From: Paenibacillus turicensis
GTDB taxonomy: Bacteria; Bacillota; Bacilli; Paenibacillales; Paenibacillaceae
Assembly: GCF_017873435.1 (NCBI RefSeq)
Contig: NZ_JAGGKG010000006.1
Span: 1 to 64,000, forward strand
Direction of reading: 5' to 3'
Length of the DNA stretch: 64,000 bases
Shown: positions 27,356 through 36,228 of the stretch, piece by piece
Layout of the letters: each line of letters begins with the position of its first letter
Position numbering within the stretch: position 1 is the first letter of the stretch
Notes under the pieces: generated by a model
Told to the model about the DNA's origin: nothing
What the model saw: the letters and a program-made list of their open reading frames with translations, nothing else
Databases searched by the model: none
Made by a program: the position numbers and the translations under genes

Positions 27356-27958
27356 TTACTTAATGAATACGACATACACCTTATCTGTCGTTAGCAGGTT
27401 ACTATCTTCATAAATTTCGACCTTCTCCTTAAGATCAGCCTGCAAATTCTTTATTAAGTGCTGCGCGGCGGATAAAGTATGATCGCCAAAATCATAGATC
27501 ACCAAAAATTTAAACGCTGCCGCGGGATTCGATTTTACTTTTGATTTCCCTTCAAGTAGCCCCAGAATATCTTTTACGATTCCGTTTCTTTGGGCTGAAC
27601 CAAATTTGTAACCATTATTGATCGGCTTGTTACATTTGATCTCGGCAATAATATTGACCTCTCCAGTAACGATGAGATCGTATCCATTATCATTCGGTCT
27701 GGTTTTTAGTACTTGTTCCAAGTAAACTTGATAATTCTCCTTCACATAAGGGAAGCGTTCACTTACCCAGTCAATGAAACGGATGGTCGTTTTGTATGTA
27801 ATAATGTTGTGTATATCCTTCAACGTAGTCTTTATGTCTTCGAAGTCTTCAACTGACATCCGAGAATAGTAATCTTCATTGGAGCCGGTTATTTTATTAG
27901 CTATGAACTGATTGAATCGTTCTTTCAACTCGGCTTCTCTATCGTAAGGTAGGCTCAT
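27356..27958 (-). CDS. Predicted PD-(D/E)XK nuclease-fold protein
   Basis: This is a 200-residue protein whose core GYDLIVTG ... IIAEIKCN matches the PD-(D/E)XK pattern: D94, then E106-x-K108 after a strand. The fold is shared by restriction enzymes and many DNA repair nucleases. The N-terminal 80 residues are helical. The ATG is preceded by GGGGGTAAAC. It is a single gene with its own terminator. Without a methyltransferase partner nearby, it could be a stand-alone defence nuclease; activity is inferred from the motif only. Confidence 0.65.
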   Translation of the reverse strand: MSLPYDREAELKERFNQFIANKITGSNEDYYSRMSVEDFEDIKTTLKDIHNIITYKTTIRFIDWVSERFPYVKENYQVYLEQVLKTRPNDNGYDLIVTGEVNIIAEIKCNKPINNGYKFGSAQRNGIVKDILGLLEGKSKVKSNPAAAFKFLVIYDFGDHTLSAAQHLIKNLQADLKEKVEIYEDSNLLTTDKVYVVFIK

Positions 27959-28088
27959 CGTTTACCCCCTGCTAGGAAAATTGTATGTTTATCCACTAAT
28001 TGTATCTCGGATGGCTCCTATGGCTCAACAAAAGAAATAATGCGACTGAAATCCGCTTCCCTCGATGCCCCCTAATACAACAAGGACA

Positions 28089-28122
28089 AAATAAAAGATG
28101 GTGTCTGTAACAGGCACCATCT
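28089..28122 (-). terminator. Terminator after the secreted-protein gene
   Basis: AGATGGTG / CACCATCT arms with an inner CTG/CAG pair are followed by TTTATTTT on the minus strand, 24 nt after the stop at 28146. Confidence 0.85.
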
Positions 28123-28145
28123 AAAATAGAACCCTCTATGGTCAA

Positions 28146-29534
28146 TTACTCTTCGTCTTTATAATCAATCTTCGTGTCGATTCCAACTGTATTTGTTTTG
28201 CTATCCCATGTTACGCCAATATTGAACGCTTTTGCGATGTCACGAAGCTTAAAGTAGTTATTACCATCAATTGTGTAGGCGACCAAGCTTACTTCCTTTC
28301 CGTCAATATATAAGGTGGAGGAAGTTGGCTTGGCTTCTTTTGTTGCAGGCTTAGCAGATAACTTAAGCTCTCCTCCAGCAGGAGTGTAAGCCTGACCAGA
28401 AAGAAGGCTGATTGCATTCTTTGCTCCATCCCACTTCACTTCAAATTGTTTCTCAGTGCCATTTACAACTGAAGCAATGTCGCGAAGTTTAAAGAAGTTG
28501 TTGTTATTGATGTTGTAGGCTTCAAAGGATACTTCTCTGCCGTTGACAATTACCTTGGATGCTGTTGGCTTGGCAGACACAGGCTTGCTCGACTGATTTG
28601 TATCTGCATCAACCACTTTGTAATGATTGAAACCATCATACATGAAGTAAATATTCTTAAACGAGTCGATCACATTACGATCTTTATCATAAACCTCAAT
28701 CGACGCAACCAAAACATCGTCTGTAACAACAGATTCAAATGTAACACTAGGCATATATACGGAAACCTTACCGTCTTTAAATTCCTCGTCTACATATTTC
28801 ATTTGACCACCAAAATAGCTGTCGACACTCACATAAACTGAATGAGCCTTTGGGTTTGTAGTTACTAGATCGAACAAGAATACATTAGAGTCCTTCTCAA
28901 ATTTCGGGGTCTTTAAGGTGATCGCAGAGACTTCAAAACCACCGATCTCATCGTCATTTCCCTTAACTTTCTGTAGCTTTAAAGAACTGCTCGGGAATTT
29001 AATCTTATACCCCGAATTTTCATTAAGAACATTTACTGTCGACATACCTTGTTCGGCTTCACTGTTACCGGATTCGGAGTTAGTCTTAGGATCATTACTT
29101 GCAGTTCCTTCGCCTACAATCTGCACCACGAATTCGGCAACAGTATCAGGTGAAAACTCGCTGCCGAAGCGCACGTTCACCCCATAATAGCCCTTCTTGC
29201 TGAGACTTACGGTACTGCCTTTTACAGCGATATCTTCGGAAGCTTCTCCCATAATGAAGGACTCACCACCAAGCTTCGCGTCAGGGAGGAAACTGATACT
29301 CGGATGCGGGTCTTTTCCGGTAATAGTAAGCGTTACTGGCTTGTCGGATACAAAAACCGTATCTCCAACACCTGATCCTTCATCAATAAACTGCTTTTTA
29401 TCAGTTACGTTTGAGATTGAAACATAACCTCCTTGCTTCGTCTCAACTTTCGCTCCACTCTCAGCCATAACCGTTAGTGAAGTAAACAGGGAAATAACCA
29501 AAGACAAGACCAACATCATAGATATCTTCTTCAT
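28146..29534 (-). CDS. Secreted protein with two copper-amine-oxidase-N-like stalk repeats
   Basis: This 462-residue exported protein has a clear signal peptide (MKKISMMLVLSLVIS..., cleavage likely after VMA, residues 22-24). Two C-terminal repeats (about 325-390 and 400-455), each with Y(T/N)I(D/N)..N(Y/F)FKLRDIA, match the stalk domain common in secreted Paenibacillaceae proteins. The middle is beta-rich with no known domain. GGAG lies 9 nt before the ATG. The stalk domain probably serves wall or substrate binding. A surface protein as cargo of an integrated element is plausible for host interaction or superinfection control, but that is inference. Confidence 0.8.
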   Translation of the reverse strand: MKKISMMLVLSLVISLFTSLTVMAESGAKVETKQGGYVSISNVTDKKQFIDEGSGVGDTVFVSDKPVTLTITGKDPHPSISFLPDAKLGGESFIMGEASEDIAVKGSTVSLSKKGYYGVNVRFGSEFSPDTVAEFVVQIVGEGTASNDPKTNSESGNSEAEQGMSTVNVLNENSGYKIKFPSSSLKLQKVKGNDDEIGGFEVSAITLKTPKFEKDSNVFLFDLVTTNPKAHSVYVSVDSYFGGQMKYVDEEFKDGKVSVYMPSVTFESVVTDDVLVASIEVYDKDRNVIDSFKNIYFMYDGFNHYKVVDADTNQSSKPVSAKPTASKVIVNGREVSFEAYNINNNNFFKLRDIASVVNGTEKQFEVKWDGAKNAISLLSGQAYTPAGGELKLSAKPATKEAKPTSSTLYIDGKEVSLVAYTIDGNNYFKLRDIAKAFNIGVTWDSKTNTVGIDTKIDYKDEE

Positions 29535-29595
29535 TTTCCATCACTCCATTTTCATTGTTGTATGCTTATCATGAGCAATTGCTCTAAAAGCCAAG

Positions 29596-30126
29596 TTATT
29601 GAACTGTTCTCTTCGCCTGATACATCGATTGGATAAATAACTGGATATCTGATTTTTCAAAGTGGTGTTCGCTAATACAAATCCTTTTCCCTACAAAGGC
29701 GACTTCGAACAGCTTGTACCTCTTAAATAGATAAAGAACCAAGGCGATAACAAAGACTCCTGCCAATATCGAGCTATAAAGCTTAATTTGGCTAAAATGC
29801 GCACCATATTTCTTCATTCCTCTAGAGATCTGCATCAGGATCGTGATTAATACCCCGACCGTTACAAGGTAGTAGAGATTACGTCTCGATCTTTTACGTA
29901 TGTAGCCAGCACCAATGAAATCTTGAAGCGGTATCGATTCGGGTTCGAATATTTTTCTGGAAGTGTCGCCATTATCATACCGATAATGTTCACCGAAAAA
30001 GTGGATGTACTTATTGGTAAGAACTACTACAGGCTTTTGACCCTTGTTCCCGATGTTACCTTTACCTAATACCGCTCTGATCTCCTCACCATTGCTCAAG
30101 GTTAATCCTTTAACGACAGTACTCAT
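29596..30126 (-). CDS. Membrane protein with PH-like N-terminal domain, paralogue of upstream gene
   Basis: This 176-residue protein has an N-terminal beta-rich domain (about 1-80) of the type that resembles bacterial PH domains (LTNKYIHFFGEHYRY ... PLQDFIGAGYIRK), followed by two membrane segments (about 85-105 and 112-134) and a short cytosolic tail. It shares this layout with the product of the upstream gene, and the two overlap by 4 nt (ATGA). The function is unknown; a hetero-oligomeric membrane complex is likely from the pairing. Confidence 0.7.
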   Translation of the reverse strand: MSTVVKGLTLSNGEEIRAVLGKGNIGNKGQKPVVVLTNKYIHFFGEHYRYDNGDTSRKIFEPESIPLQDFIGAGYIRKRSRRNLYYLVTVGVLITILMQISRGMKKYGAHFSQIKLYSSILAGVFVIALVLYLFKRYKLFEVAFVGKRICISEHHFEKSDIQLFIQSMYQAKRTVQ

Positions 30127-30983
30127 TTGTTACCATTGGACAGGAGATTCTTTTTTGCTTCGTCAAACTCTTCTTGGGTGATAAGCTTCTGCTGTAGTAG
30201 TTCGGAGTATTTCTTTATCTCGTCAGCAATTCCAAGTTTGGAGTTAGTTTCAGTGGGCGTTTGTGGCGCGGCTGCCGCTGCAACCTGAGTAGGCGCTGAT
30301 TCTACAACATGGTCTTTAGCCCTTCTAAGTTGCTTCTGAAAATCGTCGATCTCTGCTTTATCATACAAATTGATGTTGAAGGCAATCATACCCCCTGCGA
30401 AGGAGATCTCGAACAAATTTTTGCGTTTCAATATGTATGCAGTTAGCGTGATTGAAAAGCTCAATATTGAAGCGATCAATACAAATGTCAAAATGTTCAT
30501 AACTGTTGCCTGATCACTACTTCCCAAGCTACTTAGAACACCGAAAAGAATGATTGATAAAACTAGTGAAGATAAGGAAGTAATCAACAGTGATATCGGA
30601 TTAACCCTGGTGTAACCTGTTCCGGTCACATCCTTCAGATCAACCATCCGCTCTTCAAAAGACTTTTTCAACTTACCAGCTTCTTTGTAGTAACACTTTC
30701 CTTTGAAGTAAACCCGCTTGTTACTAATGACGGAAAATCCACTGGCAAGCGAACCCCCTGATAGGAAGTTGATGATATAACCATTACCAATTGAAGCAAT
30801 ATATCTCTCCGTTGGTTCTGCGAATACTTCCCTGAACTTTTTCAATACTTCTTCCGATAAAATTGCACCTCGACCTAACTTTCCCTCAGCTGAGACTTTA
30901 AAGAATGCAATTAGCGGTGGAACAATAATCACGAGTAAAAAGAATGTGATGATTAATTGTGGTGCTGAACTCGACAAGTGCAT
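30123..30983 (-). CDS. Membrane protein with PH-like domain and C-terminal SHOCT motif
   Basis: This 286-residue protein has an N-terminal membrane segment (about 8-27), a PH-like domain (about 50-130, with VISNKRVYFKGKCYY and DVTGTGYTRVNP matching the paralogue downstream), and two central membrane segments (about 137-158 and 166-190). An Ala/Pro-rich linker leads to a SHOCT helix-pair at the C-terminus (DEIKKYSELLQQKLITQEEF). SHOCT motifs mediate oligomerisation. AAAGGAG precedes the ATG. It is transcribed from the divergent promoter shared with an XRE gene. Confidence 0.75.
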   Translation of the reverse strand: MHLSSSAPQLIITFFLLVIIVPPLIAFFKVSAEGKLGRGAILSEEVLKKFREVFAEPTERYIASIGNGYIINFLSGGSLASGFSVISNKRVYFKGKCYYKEAGKLKKSFEERMVDLKDVTGTGYTRVNPISLLITSLSSLVLSIILFGVLSSLGSSDQATVMNILTFVLIASILSFSITLTAYILKRKNLFEISFAGGMIAFNINLYDKAEIDDFQKQLRRAKDHVVESAPTQVAAAAAPQTPTETNSKLGIADEIKKYSELLQQKLITQEEFDEAKKNLLSNGNK

Positions 30984-31078
30984 CTTCTCCTTTGGTTAGA
31001 CTTTATTTAACACTGTCCCACTGCCCCTTCTAGACAAATCCTCATTATTCCTTACCAGAGTAGGCATTTCGACATATA

Positions 31079-31113
31079 TTGATAAGTATAATATAGGAAC
31101 TATACTTCGCCAA
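31079..31113. promoter_or_regulatory. Overlapping divergent promoters with a dyad operator
   Basis: On the plus strand TTGATA (31079-31084) and TATACT (31101-31106) are 16 bp apart. On the minus strand TTGGCG (31108-31113) and TATACT (31085-31090) are 17 bp apart. The two -10 boxes form the inverted repeat AAGTATA-N10-TATACTT (31084-31090, 31101-31107). A dimeric repressor here, such as the XRE protein from 31164, would silence both directions. Confidence 0.6.
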
Positions 31114-31163
31114 CTATAATTAGTTATCAAAAATTCGCGTATTCCCTAACATAAAGGAAACGA

Positions 31164-31388
31164 ATGCAAGGGGCTGTATCCTTTATGAAATTGAAAGAAG
31201 CTAGGGAAAAGAAGAATCTTAGCCAAGAGAGCGTCAGCCGCGCTGTTAATATATCTTTGAAGCATTATCAAAACATTGAACACGGTCTGACAACTCCAAC
31301 TGTCAATATTGCATTGCATATCTGTGAAGTGTTGAAGGTTGACCCCCGAAAAATTGATGAGTGGAAAGACAGACGACCGCCTGTTTAA
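31164..31388 (+). CDS. XRE-family helix-turn-helix regulator, small
   Basis: This 74-residue protein is essentially one HTH domain (KLKEAREKKNLSQESVSRAV, with the recognition region ISLKHYQNIEHG). It resembles Cro/C1-type repressors. AAAGGA precedes the ATG at 31164; an in-frame ATG at 31185 would give the usual MKLKEAR start and is also possible. It lies directly downstream of the dyad promoter that also drives the membrane-protein pair on the other strand, so autoregulation and control of that pair are likely. Confidence 0.85.
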   Translation: MQGAVSFMKLKEAREKKNLSQESVSRAVNISLKHYQNIEHGLTTPTVNIALHICEVLKVDPRKIDEWKDRRPPV

Positions 31389-31549
31389 TCAGATAACCCT
31401 TAGTCCATGATATTTAGAACCTACTCCTTAGTCAGTTGACTTTAAGTCACATCGAAAACACCACCTCGACTAAATTATCCATCATATCTATAACTTTTGA
31501 CCTACTATCCCGATATACTTATTAAGAAGAATATGGGAAGGAGGTCTTT

Positions 31550-32239
31550 TTGTTTGTGGACATACGGAATGAATTTGGGCAAAGAGTCCGTGAATTGAGG
31601 GCGAGAAGTGGCATGTCTCAGGAATCGCTTGCATATCGCGCGGGGCTTGATCGTACATATTTAAGTGGTGTCGAACGGGGAGAACGCAATGTCAGCCTGG
31701 TTAATATCGAAAAGATCGCCGCGGCGCTTTCTGTATCGGTTGAGTACATGTTCTCGAGCGAACGCTTCTCGTCAACCCCTGCATATCAACCAAATGATTT
31801 TTCGATACCGTTTACAGAGAGGTTTAAGTATCAACTTGATGCTGACAGAAGGGTACTCGCCTTTCAGGTTCATGGGTTATTAACAGGAGATAATGTTGAT
31901 TTTATGTCCAAGACCCTCATGGGAATTTGTAGTTCATTCGGGAAAGGTGAACTGAGATTATTTGTTGATCACCGTGATATGAAAGCTTCTGATGGCGAAC
32001 CGGTAGTTTACTCGCCAATAGTTGCCGATAGAGCTATAGCTTTTCAACGGAACTTGCTTTTATATAGCAGTAAAGCCGTAGTTCTCTGTAATTCGGAATT
32101 TCAAGTGCACCAATTAAAAAGAATTACCCAAGAAAGTGGCATTCCTACGGTTCCTCTTTTCGGTCGTGATAAAGATATGGTCGGACAAGCATACGAGTTG
32201 CTTGACATTAACGGAAATGACTTAATTAAAGTGCATTAG
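31550..32239 (+). CDS. XRE regulator with STAS-like C-terminal domain (copy 1)
   Basis: This 229-residue protein has an N-terminal XRE HTH domain (about 1-65: [19 protein letters not shown] ... [11 protein letters not shown]) and a C-terminal alpha/beta domain (about 85-225) whose pattern [18 protein letters not shown] ... [11 protein letters not shown] resembles SpoIIAA/STAS-type modules. The start may be the TTG at 31550 (5 nt after AAGGAGG) or the GTG at 31556, which aligns with the downstream paralogue. Copy 2 begins shortly after the stop. Sensing of a small ligand or partner by the C-terminal domain is inferred. Confidence 0.75.
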   Translation: MFVDIRNEFGQRVRELRARSGMSQESLAYRAGLDRTYLSGVERGERNVSLVNIEKIAAALSVSVEYMFSSERFSSTPAYQPNDFSIPFTERFKYQLDADRRVLAFQVHGLLTGDNVDFMSKTLMGICSSFGKGELRLFVDHRDMKASDGEPVVYSPIVADRAIAFQRNLLLYSSKAVVLCNSEFQVHQLKRITQESGIPTVPLFGRDKDMVGQAYELLDINGNDLIKVH

Positions 32240-32254
32240 TTTGAGGTGGATTTT

Positions 32255-32947
32255 GTGAATATAAGAATTGAGTTTGGGAATAGAATACGTGAACTTCGTG
32301 CAAGAAGTGGGATGTCTCAAGAAGTCTTGGCTCACCGAGCAGGAATGGATCGGAGCTATCTCAGTGGTGTAGAACGAGGACTTCGAAATATCAGCTTGGA
32401 TAATATCGAACGACTTGCTAAAGCATTGAATGTATCAATTTCGTATATGTTTGCTGTCGAAAGGCTTTCAGATACCCTCGCTTACCAACCGCATGACTTT
32501 ACCGTTCCAATCTCTGAACGGTTCAAGTATCATTTGGACAGTGATAAACGGATTCTGTCCTTTCAAGTTAGTGGCTTGCTGAACGGACAACATGTAGATC
32601 ATATGTCTAAAACCCTGTTGGGGATATGCAACGCATTTCAAAAAGAAGAACTTAGCGTCTTTGTTGATCATCGAGATATGAAGGCAACTGACGGAAAACC
32701 AGCCGTATACTCAATAGAGGTGGCAGAAAAAGCAGTATTATTTCAGCAAGAGCTTACTACATATAGCAATAAAGTAGTTGTACTCTGCAATTCTGAATTT
32801 ATGGTACAACAAATGAATTTTGTCACTGCGACGAGTGGTATTCATGATAAGTCGATTCACTTGTTCGACCGCGACAAAGACATGATAGGGAAAGCATACG
32901 AGTTGCTCGACATAAACGGGAATGACTTGATACAAGCTAAAGCTTAA
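32255..32947 (+). CDS. XRE regulator with STAS-like C-terminal domain (copy 2)
   Basis: This 230-residue protein is a close paralogue of the upstream gene over its whole length, including the HTH ([20 protein letters not shown]) and the end [20 protein letters not shown]. The GTG at 32255 is chosen because GAGG lies 8 nt upstream and the start then matches copy 1; the frame is open three codons earlier. Tandem duplication with divergence suggests that the two recognise different operators or form heterodimers. A terminator follows directly. Confidence 0.78.
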   Translation: MNIRIEFGNRIRELRARSGMSQEVLAHRAGMDRSYLSGVERGLRNISLDNIERLAKALNVSISYMFAVERLSDTLAYQPHDFTVPISERFKYHLDSDKRILSFQVSGLLNGQHVDHMSKTLLGICNAFQKEELSVFVDHRDMKATDGKPAVYSIEVAEKAVLFQQELTTYSNKVVVLCNSEFMVQQMNFVTATSGIHDKSIHLFDRDKDMIGKAYELLDINGNDLIQAKA

Positions 32948-32971
32948 AGCCGCCAGTTATTGGCGGCTTTA
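32944..32971 (+). terminator. Terminator of the XRE pair
   Basis: AAAGCCGCCA / TGGCGGCTTT forms a strong 10-bp stem that overlaps the stop codon of the second XRE gene. The T-run is short. Confidence 0.7.
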
Positions 32972-33024
32972 GAAGTTCGCAGGATGCATGTGTATAATGG
33001 TCATAAAAACAGGGAGATGTTGAA

Positions 33025-33375
33025 TTGGCTCAAATTTATGATTTTCTTTCTCGTCAACCACTCAGTAGACTCAAGCATCACGATTATGAGCAAAACGATA
33101 GGATTATCGAACAACACGGCAAATACATTGGAGTGCTTACTAAACAAAGAACTGAGTCGCTACGGGAAATAATCGATGTGATTGAACTTAAGAAAAAACA
33201 GATTGAACAGTTGATGTCTGAGTTTGAGGAATTGCGCTCTGGATATGATGAGATGGTTCTTGAAGCAGTGAGCTTTCTTGGAGCAAGGAAAAATTGGGTC
33301 GATTTCGATCCGGAAACATGGGATTTCTATGTGGATGTTAAGGGGCATTGTTGGGTGGTAAATAACAACAAATAG
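33025..33375 (+). CDS. Hypothetical coiled-coil protein, 116 residues
   Basis: The family is not recognised. The product has a central helix likely to form a coiled coil (about 45-85, EIIDVIELKKKQIEQLMSEF) and a short C-terminal part with several aromatic residues. The start is TTG with GGGAG 8 nt upstream. It stands between the XRE terminator and the hsdS terminator, convergent with hsdS. Confidence 0.6.
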   Translation: MAQIYDFLSRQPLSRLKHHDYEQNDRIIEQHGKYIGVLTKQRTESLREIIDVIELKKKQIEQLMSEFEELRSGYDEMVLEAVSFLGARKNWVDFDPETWDFYVDVKGHCWVVNNNK

Positions 33376-33380
33376 AAATA

Positions 33381-33407
33381 AAAAGCAAGGGAGTCATTCC
33401 CCTTGCT
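33381..33407. terminator. Bidirectional terminator between the 33025 gene and hsdS
   Basis: GCAAGGG / CCCTTGC (33385-33391, 33400-33406) is followed by TTTTTATTTC on the minus strand and a short T-run on the plus strand. It separates convergent genes. Confidence 0.8.
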
Positions 33408-34661
33408 TTAGACGAACATTTGATTCATAAAACCCTTTTTCATAACTTCTAGCTCGGTATTTTTCTTTTTAAGCAATTCAATCTTCTGAGATAACTTGTA
33501 GAGAAAACCAGATATCTTTCTTTGCTCTTTAATATCAGGAAGTGGAACTTCTAGACTTGATAACGCTGGCTTTGACAGTCCAAAAACTGATACCCCATTT
33601 GCATTTACATTAATAAACTTCCTGTACTCAGTAGTCTGTGTAAAGTAATGCAAAAACAACGAGTCTAACCGGCTATATGGTCTAAAACAATGGGTATGTA
33701 ACCCACCAATTATTTTTCTATTGTTACCTTCAAGAAGAACAACGCTTTTACCTAGATCAGAAGTGTCTTCGGATGCATCAGCAAATACAACGTCTCCGTC
33801 TTTAAGAAGTGTGTATGTTGTTTCTGTATCGATACTTAATGACGGAAGCTCCGTCTGTGAGGTAATCACTCCCGATAATTTAGAATGAATATCACCGTAA
33901 TGAACATGTTGATATTCCCCTTCTCCCTCGACACTGCGTGAAAAGCTGTAGTTTCTAGTAAACGAACCTAATTCCTCTAAGACCGATGAATCCCACTCAG
34001 GAAATTCCTGCCCATTCTCGTCTTTGAATCGAATCTCCTGTGAGAAAATCTTTTGGAGCAAACCTTTCTTGAACAACTCTAGTTCTTCGATCTTCTCTTT
34101 CTGTCTCTCCACTTTTTGATTTAATAGTGAGAGGAAAGATGCAATTTTACGCTGTTCTGTTTCAGATGTTATGCTAACCCTTATATTTCTTATCTGCTCA
34201 AAATTTAAACCCTCTCTATTTCCCCCTGCTTGAAAGCTATCAATTTGCTTTTGAACCTTATATGAGATAATTTGATTCATTATGAAGGAAGGATCATAGC
34301 CTTTATTTACTCGAATAATACAGACATGTTGATTTACATTGGCTCTTGGAAAACCAAGTGGAACTATACAACTCCTACCAATAGATGCTCCAGTGATATT
34401 CAATAGTATGTCGTTTTCATATACTTGAGTAGATAACATATTGTTATTTTCTTCCTCCGAAATATACGCAACGTCATCCAAGAACAGTTGTCCATTCAAA
34501 ACATTCTGGCTTCTGATAAATACTACGCCCTCATCAGTATATACGGAACTACCACCTCTAGGAGTCTTTCCACTTCCCACCTTTATTGTTAAGTCACCAA
34601 GCTTTTTATGCTTCCACTCATTCGTAAATTCTGAAAATCTTAGCTTCGGCAATATCTTCAT
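33408..34661 (-). CDS. hsdS: Type I restriction-modification specificity subunit HsdS
   Basis: This 417-residue protein recognises the bipartite DNA target of the type I enzyme. Two target recognition domains are each followed by a conserved helix: residues about 10-150, with the helix SFLSLLNQKVERQKEKIEEL, and about 215-375, with a second helix GFLYKLSQKIELLKKKNTEL at the end. The ATG at 34661 has GGGAAGG 8 nt upstream; a TTG eight codons earlier lies inside hsdM. It starts just after the hsdM stop, in one operon. Confidence 0.93.
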   Translation of the reverse strand: MKILPKLRFSEFTNEWKHKKLGDLTIKVGSGKTPRGGSSVYTDEGVVFIRSQNVLNGQLFLDDVAYISEEENNNMLSTQVYENDILLNITGASIGRSCIVPLGFPRANVNQHVCIIRVNKGYDPSFIMNQIISYKVQKQIDSFQAGGNREGLNFEQIRNIRVSITSETEQRKIASFLSLLNQKVERQKEKIEELELFKKGLLQKIFSQEIRFKDENGQEFPEWDSSVLEELGSFTRNYSFSRSVEGEGEYQHVHYGDIHSKLSGVITSQTELPSLSIDTETTYTLLKDGDVVFADASEDTSDLGKSVVLLEGNNRKIIGGLHTHCFRPYSRLDSLFLHYFTQTTEYRKFINVNANGVSVFGLSKPALSSLEVPLPDIKEQRKISGFLYKLSQKIELLKKKNTELEVMKKGFMNQMFV

Positions 34662-34662
34662 A

Positions 34663-36228
34663 TTAGTTACCTTCCCGTATTCCAAGTTCTCTGAAAAACG
34701 TTTCTAATTCTTTATCAATTTGTAGTATCTCTGAATCAATCTCTTTAATTCTTGCTTGTACATTGTTCAAATCGACTAGTTCTTCCTCCTCAAAAGTATC
34801 AACATAACGTGGAATATTCAAGTTATAGTCATTCTCTTTGACTTCATCAATACTAGCGGCATATGAATACTTCTCGATAGTTTGCCGAGTCGTATATGTT
34901 TCAACGATCTTCTCCACATTTTCATCACGAAGACGATTTTGGTTCTTACCTTTCTCAAAATCATTGGAAGCATCAATAAACAGAATGTTATCATTCGCTT
35001 CTCGACACTTTTTGAACACAAGAATGCACGTTGGAATCGTTGTCCCAAAGAAAATGTTTGCTGGTAAGCCGATCACCGCATCCAAGTAGTTTTTTTCTTC
35101 GATCAGGTATTTACGAATTACTCCTTCTGCCGCACCGCGGAACAATACCCCATGAGGAAGGACAACTGCCATTGTTCCGTTATCATCAAGATGATGAATC
35201 ATATGTTGAACAAAAGCGAAATCGGCTTTGGATGAGGGAGCTAGTTTTCCGTAGGCACTAAACCGCTCATCTTGCAGGAACTTTTCATCAGAACTCCATT
35301 TTGCTGAGTATGGAGGATTTGCTACTACGGCTTCAAAACGCATATCTAGATGCCGCGGCTCATCCAAACTATCGGCATTTTGAATATCGAAGTTATGATA
35401 AGACACATCATGCAGGAGCATGTTCATACGAGCCAAGTTATAAGTAGTTGAGGTTTTCTCTTGCCCGTAAAACTTTCTGACTCTCGCTTCCTTGGCGACC
35501 CTCAAGAGCAACGATCCTGAACCGCAAGTCGGGTCATAGACATTTCTTAAGTCATTCTTACCCAGCGTAACTATCTTAGCAATGATTTTGGAAACTTGTG
35601 GTGGAGTATAGAACTCACCAGCTTTTTTCCCCGCATTGGCAGCAAACTGTCCGATCAAATACTCATAAGCGTCGCCCAGAACGTCAATGTCCACATCATC
35701 ATGTAAGAAGGGGATATCATTAATATTGACCATGACCTTTGCGATTAGCTTGGAGCGAGACTTTACATCACGCCCTAGTTTGGAGGAATTCAAATCCATG
35801 TCATCAAATAAATTTTGGAAGTCATCCTGACTCGTCGCTCCAAGGGTTGATTCTGTTACTGCGGTGACCGCTTTATGTAGCATTTCAATATCGAATTTGC
35901 CTTGCTCTCCTTTACCAATCTCCTCAATCATGCTCGAAAAAAGGTAGTCTGGTTCAATGACGTAGCCAATTTCCTGAATGAGCTGATCTTTTAAAGCATC
36001 CCGATAAGCTTGATCCTTCCAAGCATCTCTGTAAGAAATATTGTCTTCCTTAAGAAGACTATTAACCCGATCCTCTGTTTTGTCAGACAAATAACGGTAA
36101 AAGATTAAACCAAGTATATAGTTTTTAAACTCGTAAGCTTCGAGTTGACCGCGTAGGTCATTTGCCATGTCCCAAAGCTTCTTATGTAACTCGGCTTGTT
36201 GATGACGTTGTAACTCGGTCGTTGTCAT
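34663..36228 (-). CDS. hsdM: Type I restriction-modification DNA methyltransferase HsdM
   Basis: This 521-residue N6-adenine methyltransferase has the HsdM N-terminal domain (ELHKKLWDMANDLRG), the GEFYTPPQV motif, the AdoMet loop DPTCGSGSLLL and the catalytic NPPY. The ATG at 36228 is preceded by GGGGGAGG and overlaps the stop of the upstream half-size S gene by 4 nt. It protects host DNA and forms the core M2S complex. Confidence 0.96.
   Translation of the reverse strand: MTTTELQRHQQAELHKKLWDMANDLRGQLEAYEFKNYILGLIFYRYLSDKTEDRVNSLLKEDNISYRDAWKDQAYRDALKDQLIQEIGYVIEPDYLFSSMIEEIGKGEQGKFDIEMLHKAVTAVTESTLGATSQDDFQNLFDDMDLNSSKLGRDVKSRSKLIAKVMVNINDIPFLHDDVDIDVLGDAYEYLIGQFAANAGKKAGEFYTPPQVSKIIAKIVTLGKNDLRNVYDPTCGSGSLLLRVAKEARVRKFYGQEKTSTTYNLARMNMLLHDVSYHNFDIQNADSLDEPRHLDMRFEAVVANPPYSAKWSSDEKFLQDERFSAYGKLAPSSKADFAFVQHMIHHLDDNGTMAVVLPHGVLFRGAAEGVIRKYLIEEKNYLDAVIGLPANIFFGTTIPTCILVFKKCREANDNILFIDASNDFEKGKNQNRLRDENVEKIVETYTTRQTIEKYSYAASIDEVKENDYNLNIPRYVDTFEEEELVDLNNVQARIKEIDSEILQIDKELETFFRELGIREGN

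Noticed and set aside
31164..31388. Toxin-antitoxin pair considered for the small XRE gene
   Set aside because: No small toxin gene lies next to it on the same strand; the divergent genes are membrane proteins of another type.
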